This document shows positions 59,196-64,000 of a stretch of DNA of 64,000 nucleotides, one piece after another. The stretch's first letter is position 1. Each line of letters starts with the position of its first letter. Under the pieces are notes generated by a model, which did no database searches, was not told where the DNA came from, and saw only the letters and a program-made list of their open reading frames with translations. The position numbers were made by a program, and so were the translations under genes. The stretch is from Rhodobacteraceae bacterium EL53 (lineage in GTDB: Bacteria > Pseudomonadota > Alphaproteobacteria > Rhodobacterales > Rhodobacteraceae): positions 1-64,000 of the forward strand of contig OMPR01000017.1 of the NCBI GenBank assembly GCA_900313015.1, in the 5' to 3' direction.

Positions 59196-59573
59196 ATGGC
59201 GGATATCGCGAAAATCGAGATCATGATGCAGGACTATATCAATGGTCTGCATACTGGTGATCAGGCTGCAATCGACGCGCAGTTCTTGCCAGAATGCGAT
59301 CTGTGCTGCGCCAATGAGGATGGCAGCTACATCCACATGACTCTGCAGCAGTACAAAGATCTGGTTGCGGGCCGCAAAAGCCCCAAGGAACTGGGCTATC
59401 CGGTCTATGGCCATGTGGTGCATATCGACCAATCCGGCCCTAACACGGCCTTTGTAAAGGTCGATTGCGCTGTGCAGCCGAAGTATTTCATTGACTACCT
59501 GTCATTGGTCAAAACCAACGGCGTTTGGAAAATTGCGTCCAAGGTTTACTACGTCAAGAAGTACCAGGAATAA
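59196..59573 (+). CDS. NTF2-like (putative lumazine-binding type) small protein
   Basis: A 125-residue protein of the NTF2/SnoaL superfamily. The N-terminal helix is IEIMMQDYINGLHTGD, followed by FLPECDLCCANEDGSYIHMT and a sheet ending DYLSLVKTNGVWKIASKVYY, the usual pattern of the lumazine-binding-like subgroup. Members are small isomerases, cyclases or hydrolases, or have no activity. The ribosome site GGAGG lies before the ATG. In this operon it may act on the oxygenated product or bind flavin; neither can be shown. Confidence 0.8.
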   Translation: MADIAKIEIMMQDYINGLHTGDQAAIDAQFLPECDLCCANEDGSYIHMTLQQYKDLVAGRKSPKELGYPVYGHVVHIDQSGPNTAFVKVDCAVQPKYFIDYLSLVKTNGVWKIASKVYYVKKYQE

Positions 59574-59600
59574 CAATCCTCTAGCATAACAGAGATTATC

Positions 59601-60989
59601 ATGACCGGCCCGATCCATACCTTGTCTGCTATTGAATTGACCGATGCGTTTCGCCGTCGCGAACTTTCCTCTGTTGAGGTGCTGGACGCAACACTTGCGC
59701 GGATCGAAGAGGTTAATCCGAAGATCAACGCGATCTACCACATCGACCGAGTTGGGGCCGCACAACAGGCTGAGGCCTCTGAACGTCGTTGGCGCGAGGG
59801 CGCGCCCTGTGGTTTGCTCGATGGGGTGGTGACCACGATCAAGGATGCGCTTGAGACCAACGGTATGCCGGCCCATCGCGGGTCGGCGGCTGGCAGTGGG
59901 GTGGTCCACTCCTCCGACCACCCCACTGTCGCAAGGATGCGCGACGCCGGCAGTGTGATCCTGGGGAAGAATACCATGTGCGATTATGGCATTCTGGCTG
60001 CGGGCGTCAGTTCGTACCATGGGGTCACACGCAACCCATGGGATCTGAGTTGTACCACTGGGGCGTCCTCTTCCGGGGCAGCGGCCAGTGTGTGTGCCGG
60101 GATAGAGCCGCTGTCCATCGGGACCGATATCGTGGGTTCTATCCGATTGCCAGCGTCCTATTGCGGCTTGGCCGGGCATAAACCCTCGTATGGGCGGGTA
60201 CCTTATGCCTTTCAGGGCAGCCCGGCTTTAGTGGCAGGTCCGTTGGCACGATCCTTCACCGATGTCGCCCTGCATATGAATGTGCTGACCGGCGTAGATG
60301 CGCGAGATTTTTCGGCGTTGCCTCGCGAGGATGTGGATTATGTGGCCGAGCTTTCGCGGTTTGACCCGACGGGCAAGCGCGCATTGGTGATCTCCGAGCT
60401 GGGCATTGGGGAGCCTGTTAGCGAGGACGTGGCAAACGCCACCTTGCGCGCTGGCGAGGCACTGCGGGGGGTGGGCGTGTCGGTTGATCGTTTGAAAACG
60501 CCTCCGTTTGAGCGCGGCGAATGGGCATCGGCCGAGCTGTTTTATATGGTGCGCACCCTTAGCGAAGTGAGCCAGAACCCAGAGGTGGATCAACGCAAGA
60601 CGCCCGTTATTTTCGATTGGACCCGCCGTGCGCTAAATCTAAGTGCCACAGACCATCATGCCAATTTTGTTGCGACCCAACTGCTGCGTGAAAGAGCGCT
60701 GAACCTGATTTCAGGGTATGATTTTGTGATCTTGCCTTCGGCACCGACAACCGCCTTTCAGGCCGAACTGCCAGGGTCGGATCCAGACCAGATATTTGAA
60801 AGTTGGGCGAACACCTTTTTGTTTAATCTGACAGAGCAACCCGCATCCAGCGTGCCGGTCGGGCTGGACCGCGCGGGTTTGCCCATCGGGGTGCAAATCG
60901 TCGGACAGCGATATGATGATGTGGGCGTGTTGGGATTGTCATTCGCATTGGAGCAGGTCGTAGAACGGCTGAACGCACCACAAATCTGA
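59601..60989 (+). CDS. Amidase-signature family hydrolase
   Basis: A 462-residue amidase. Catalytic triad elements are visible: Lys in VVTTIKDALETNG, the Ser-rich loop TTGASSSGAAASV and the nucleophile segment GTDIVGSIRLPASYCG. In most relatives that segment is GTDxGGSIR; here Val replaces the first Gly, which may slightly alter the oxyanion loop. The family hydrolyses amides to acids and ammonia. In this operon it precedes an acyl-CoA ligase, so a sensible reading is release of a carboxylic acid from an amide (or lactam) that the ligase then activates. Substrate unknown. Confidence 0.88.
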   Translation: MTGPIHTLSAIELTDAFRRRELSSVEVLDATLARIEEVNPKINAIYHIDRVGAAQQAEASERRWREGAPCGLLDGVVTTIKDALETNGMPAHRGSAAGSGVVHSSDHPTVARMRDAGSVILGKNTMCDYGILAAGVSSYHGVTRNPWDLSCTTGASSSGAAASVCAGIEPLSIGTDIVGSIRLPASYCGLAGHKPSYGRVPYAFQGSPALVAGPLARSFTDVALHMNVLTGVDARDFSALPREDVDYVAELSRFDPTGKRALVISELGIGEPVSEDVANATLRAGEALRGVGVSVDRLKTPPFERGEWASAELFYMVRTLSEVSQNPEVDQRKTPVIFDWTRRALNLSATDHHANFVATQLLRERALNLISGYDFVILPSAPTTAFQAELPGSDPDQIFESWANTFLFNLTEQPASSVPVGLDRAGLPIGVQIVGQRYDDVGVLGLSFALEQVVERLNAPQI

Positions 60990-61064
60990 ACTCACCAAAA
61001 TAGAAATTCTAACATCGCTGCCGGGCATGAGAGCGCCCAGCGGGGCAATTCTGGAGGAAAACTC

Positions 61065-62708
61065 ATGGCGAAACAGACCATGCCGGGCCAAATCATGACC
61101 ATGCCGCTAACGGTGACGAGCATCTTTCGTCACGCCATGCGCGCGCACCCCGAAGCCGAGATCGTCTGGCGGAATTCTGACATGTCGATTGATCGCCACA
61201 GCTTTGCTGATATGGGGCGCCGGACGCAGCAGCTTGCGCATGCTCTGACTGAAATGGGCGTTGGCGCGGGGGATCGCGTGGCCACGCTGGCTTGGAATAA
61301 TGCTCAACACTTAGAGCTGTATTACGCTTTGGCGTGTCTTGGAGCGATTTGTCATACGATCAACCCGCGTCTGCACCCTGACCAGATCGCTTTTATTGTG
61401 AACGATGCGCTGGATACGCACCTGTTCTTTGACACAACATTTTCACCGCTGATTGATGCCGTATCGGGCCGATGTCCATCGGTTCAGAGTTGGTTCAGCC
61501 TGACCGGTCCCGATTGTGTGCCTGATATGAAGACTGAGGTCTCTGATTATGAAAGCCTGATCTCGAGCAAGCCAGACACCTTTGACTGGCCTGAAGTGGA
61601 TGAAAACGCAGCGATGGCGTTGTGCTACACCTCTGGTACAACAGGCAACCCCAAGGGCGTGCTCTATTCCCATCGAGGCACCGTTTTGCATGCCATGGGT
61701 GTGTCGGGTGGTGACTGGCTGGCGCTTAGCTCGCGGGATGCGACATTACCGGTGGTACCAATGTTTCATGCCTGCGCCTGGGGTATTCCTTATGTCGCAT
61801 TGATGAACGGTACCAAGCTGGTGCTGCCCGGACCGGGCATGGATCCTGCGCCCTTGCAAGAACTGATGGACAATGAAGAGGTCACCATGATCTCAGGCGT
61901 CCCAACTGTCTGGCTGGGGCTGTTCGAACATCTGGACCAGAACGGCACGCGCTTGAAAACTGTTAAGCGCGCGATGATGGGCGGGTCCGCTGCGCCGTTG
62001 TCGCTGATCGAGCAGATCGAAAAAGAACACGGTATCGAAGTTGTACATGGCTGGGGCATGACTGAGCTGTCGCCCGTTGGCACGCTTGCGGTTCTCAAGC
62101 GCGGCGAAGACAAGCTGCCGCTCGATGAACGCCTGCAAATCAAAACCAAACAGGGCCGCGCGCTTTATGGTGTTGAAATGCGCATCGTTGACGATACCGG
62201 CGTGTTGTTGCCACACGATGGTCAAGCCGCTGGTATGTTGCAGGTGCGCGGTCATTGGGTTGCTTCTAGCTATTACAACTCGGCAGGGGCGGATGCCTTT
62301 ACCGATGACGGCTGGTTCTCAACCGGTGATGTTGCGGCCATTGACCCCAAGGGATACCTGCGCCTGACCGATCGCACCAAGGATGTGATTAAATCGGGTG
62401 GCGAATGGATTTCCTCCATCGATTTGGAAAACATCGCCATGAGCCACCCAGACGTGCTGGAGGCGGCTTGTATCGCAGCCAAACACCGCAAATGGGATGA
62501 ACGGCCTCTAATCGTTGCAGTGAAACGCGAAGGCACAGATGTGACCCGCGAAGACGTGTTGGCGCTGTATGACGGGCAGATCGCCAAGTGGTGGACCCCG
62601 GATGACGTGGTGTTCCAAGCCGAACTGCCACACACCGCAACAGGTAAGGTGTCCAAGCTGCATCTGCGTGACCAATATGCGGACTACAAGCTCCCAACCG
62701 ACAACTGA
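61065..62708 (+). CDS. AMP-forming acyl-CoA ligase (DmdB/medium-chain FadD-like)
   Basis: A 547-residue ligase with GGAGG 7-11 bp before the ATG. Motifs: P-loop LCYTSGTTGNPKGVLYSHRG, GWGMTELSPVG, the hinge DRTKDVIKSGGEWISSIDLE, WFSTGDVA and the C-terminal Lys in HTATGKVSK. The start MPGQIMTMPLTVTSIFRHA is typical of the branch containing 3-methylmercaptopropionate-CoA ligase DmdB and medium-chain fatty acid ligases. It would activate the acid made by the amidase or oxygenase for thiolytic cleavage by the downstream beta-oxidation genes. Confidence 0.88.
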   Translation: MAKQTMPGQIMTMPLTVTSIFRHAMRAHPEAEIVWRNSDMSIDRHSFADMGRRTQQLAHALTEMGVGAGDRVATLAWNNAQHLELYYALACLGAICHTINPRLHPDQIAFIVNDALDTHLFFDTTFSPLIDAVSGRCPSVQSWFSLTGPDCVPDMKTEVSDYESLISSKPDTFDWPEVDENAAMALCYTSGTTGNPKGVLYSHRGTVLHAMGVSGGDWLALSSRDATLPVVPMFHACAWGIPYVALMNGTKLVLPGPGMDPAPLQELMDNEEVTMISGVPTVWLGLFEHLDQNGTRLKTVKRAMMGGSAAPLSLIEQIEKEHGIEVVHGWGMTELSPVGTLAVLKRGEDKLPLDERLQIKTKQGRALYGVEMRIVDDTGVLLPHDGQAAGMLQVRGHWVASSYYNSAGADAFTDDGWFSTGDVAAIDPKGYLRLTDRTKDVIKSGGEWISSIDLENIAMSHPDVLEAACIAAKHRKWDERPLIVAVKREGTDVTREDVLALYDGQIAKWWTPDDVVFQAELPHTATGKVSKLHLRDQYADYKLPTDN

Positions 62709-62716
62709 TCATTGGA

Positions 62717-62738
62717 GGGGGCGGTCACCGTCCCCTTT
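62717..62738 (+). terminator. Hairpin between ligase and thiolase genes
   Basis: GGGGGCGGT pairs with ACCGTCCCC (one G-T wobble; innermost pair too tight) followed by TTT. It may partly terminate transcription before the thiolase gene. Confidence 0.55.
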
Positions 62739-62777
62739 ACTCTCCCCTTCCTTTTCTTCTTCCAAAGGTCTCTTCCC

Positions 62778-63959
62778 ATGCGTTCTGCTGTTATCGTTTC
62801 CACCGCCCGTACCGCCATTGGCAAAGCTTTTCGTGGGGGGTTCAACGACACCCATCCCGCTGTCTATGGCGGCCATGCTGTGGCCGAAGCCGTCAAACGC
62901 GCAGGTGTTGATCCGGCCGAAATCGAAGATGTGATCATCGGCAACGCCGTGCCTGAGGGCGCCAATGGTGGCAACTTAGGTCGTCAGGTTGCATTACGTG
63001 CGGGTCTGCCCGTTACGGCGTCTGGCGTAACCATCAACCGGTTCTGTTCCTCGGGTCTTGAGGCGTTGGCGCGGGCCTGTTCGCGGGTTGTCGTGGATGG
63101 CGTGCCGGTGGCTGTTGGCGGTGGTGCTGAAAGTATCTCCTTGGTGATGAAGAACACCAACCAGAACCGTCTGGAAGAGGCGTGGTTGAAAGAAAACGTG
63201 CGCGGTATCTATGATCCGATGATTAAGACCGCTGATCTGGTGGCCGAACGCTATGGCATCACCCGCGAAGCACAAGATGCCTTTGCCCTGCAATCGCAGC
63301 AACGCACTGCAGCGGCGCAGGTGGCTGGCAAATTTGATGACGAAATTGTTCCCATCACAGTGACCAAGCTGAACACCAACCGCGAAACCGGTGAAGTCAC
63401 CCCCGAAGAGGTCACGCTGATCCAAGACGAATGCAACCGTCCCTCGACCACATTGGAAAGCCTGCAAGGCCTGAACCCGGTCATGGGGGAAGACAAGTGG
63501 ATTACGGCCGGGAACGCGTCGCAACTGTCAGATGGTGGCTCTGCACAGGTTGTGATGGAAGAGAAGCTGGCCGAACAGCGTGGGCTTGAGCCACTGGGCC
63601 GCTATGTCGGTTACGTTGTGGCTGGTTGCGAACCCGATGAGATGGGCATCGGTCCGGTCTTTGCTGTGCCAAAGCTGCTGGAACGTAACGGGCTGAAAAT
63701 GGATGACATCGGTCTTTGGGAACTGAACGAGGCGTTTGCGAGCCAAGCGCTGTACTGCCAGCAAAAACTGGGCATCCCAAGCGAGATCCTCAACGTTAAC
63801 GGCGGCGCGATTTCCGTTGGTCACCCCTATGGCATGTCCGGCACACGTATGGTCGGCCACGCGCTGATCGAAGGTAAGAAACGCGGCGCCAAATACGTTG
63901 TCGCCACCATGTGCATCGGCGGCGGTATGGGTGCCGCTGGCCTGTTCGAGGTGCTGTAA
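62778..63959 (+). CDS. Acetyl-CoA acyltransferase (thiolase)
   Basis: A 393-residue degradative thiolase. The nucleophilic Cys lies in [14 protein letters not shown], the second signature is [20 protein letters not shown], with the His, and the third Cys in [14 protein letters not shown]. The start at 62778 ([20 protein letters not shown]) is the family start; the frame opens 22 codons earlier in non-homologous sequence. It would cleave a 3-oxoacyl-CoA with CoA. The next gene begins one base after the stop codon triplet. Confidence 0.93.
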   Translation: MRSAVIVSTARTAIGKAFRGGFNDTHPAVYGGHAVAEAVKRAGVDPAEIEDVIIGNAVPEGANGGNLGRQVALRAGLPVTASGVTINRFCSSGLEALARACSRVVVDGVPVAVGGGAESISLVMKNTNQNRLEEAWLKENVRGIYDPMIKTADLVAERYGITREAQDAFALQSQQRTAAAQVAGKFDDEIVPITVTKLNTNRETGEVTPEEVTLIQDECNRPSTTLESLQGLNPVMGEDKWITAGNASQLSDGGSAQVVMEEKLAEQRGLEPLGRYVGYVVAGCEPDEMGIGPVFAVPKLLERNGLKMDDIGLWELNEAFASQALYCQQKLGIPSEILNVNGGAISVGHPYGMSGTRMVGHALIEGKKRGAKYVVATMCIGGGMGAAGLFEVL

Positions 63960-64000
63960 ATGTCCGAAATTAACAAAGTGGCGGTTATCGGTTCTGGCGT
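63960..64000 (+). CDS. 3-hydroxyacyl-CoA dehydrogenase, start only (cut by window end)
   Basis: ATG at 63960 directly follows the thiolase stop (TAA at 63957-63959). The visible codons give MSEINKVAVIGSGV, the beginning of an NAD-binding Rossmann fold (GxGxxG) as in 3-hydroxyacyl-CoA dehydrogenases and FadB/FadJ-type proteins. Its coupling to the thiolase supports a beta-oxidation role. Only 14 codons are seen. Confidence 0.6.
   Translation, partial: MSEINKVAVIGSG

Overview
This 64 kb window looks like chromosome or a large replicon from a marine alphaproteobacterium of the Roseobacter group (Rhodobacterales). The guess rests on gene families and gene style: 7Fe FdxA-type ferredoxin with a short Fpr-type reductase, DmdB/DmdC-like acyl-CoA enzymes, two LIV-type ABC transporters, and a large type-1-secreted adhesin. 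No rRNA, tRNA or CRISPR array was seen.

Region 1 (1-19.9 kb): a truncated IS5-family transposase broken by a nonsense codon, an OmpA-family protein, and a type 1 secretion system (TolC-like outer membrane protein, ABC exporter, HlyD-like adaptor). These converge on one 4449-residue RTX-tailed repeat protein, the likely secreted surface adhesin. That gene carries a 500-bp perfect direct repeat flanking a visibly more GC-rich block, in frame, so the gene looks mosaic and able to lose 797 codons without a frameshift.

Region 2 (19.9-27.0 kb): a graveyard of decayed genes: an IS30-type transposase start, a tyrosine recombinase with several frameshifts and stops, an HlyC-like toxin acyltransferase remnant, and the 3' end of an IS5-family transposase. 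One intact acyl-CoA synthetase sits among them.

Region 3 (27.0-34.1 kb): a CoA-dependent side-chain module. An SCP2-thiolase-like protein, a cysteine-free DUF35 partner, an acyl-CoA dehydrogenase and a feruloyl-CoA-synthetase-like ligase form one operon; an SDR and an enoyl-CoA hydratase lie divergently. The thiolase-like/DUF35 pair resembles the retro-aldolases of steroid side-chain degradation.

Region 4 (34.1-50.1 kb): the most interesting part. A xanthine-dehydrogenase-type hydroxylase (FAD subunit plus a fused 2Fe-2S/molybdopterin subunit), a 6-hydroxynicotinate-reductase homologue, a UPF0280 protein (ApbE-like fold), two tandem PF06684 proteins and a complete LIV transporter are encoded in one direction, mostly with overlapping ends. 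A ferredoxin, a ferredoxin-NADP reductase, an enamidase-like amidohydrolase, a family III CoA-transferase and a MarR regulator lie beside them. Together they suggest uptake, hydroxylation, ferredoxin-driven dearomatisation and ring opening of nicotinate or a related N-heteroaromatic acid, a route best known from the anaerobe Eubacterium barkeri.

Region 5 (50.1-64.0 kb): a second LIV transporter, two TetR regulators, then an operon for a luciferase-like flavin monooxygenase, a flavin reductase, a small NTF2-like protein, an amidase, a DmdB-like acyl-CoA ligase, a thiolase and the start of a 3-hydroxyacyl-CoA dehydrogenase. Two families of short palindrome-like sites recur at the divergent promoters: one (TTTGYATRCTAA-like) near the heteroaromatic genes and marR, the other (TTAGTGAACGTTCATTAA-like) near the second transporter, the monooxygenase operon and the side-chain module. 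The regions therefore probably form one or two co-regulated catabolic regulons. Functions are assigned by recognition of families and motifs only; no database search was run.
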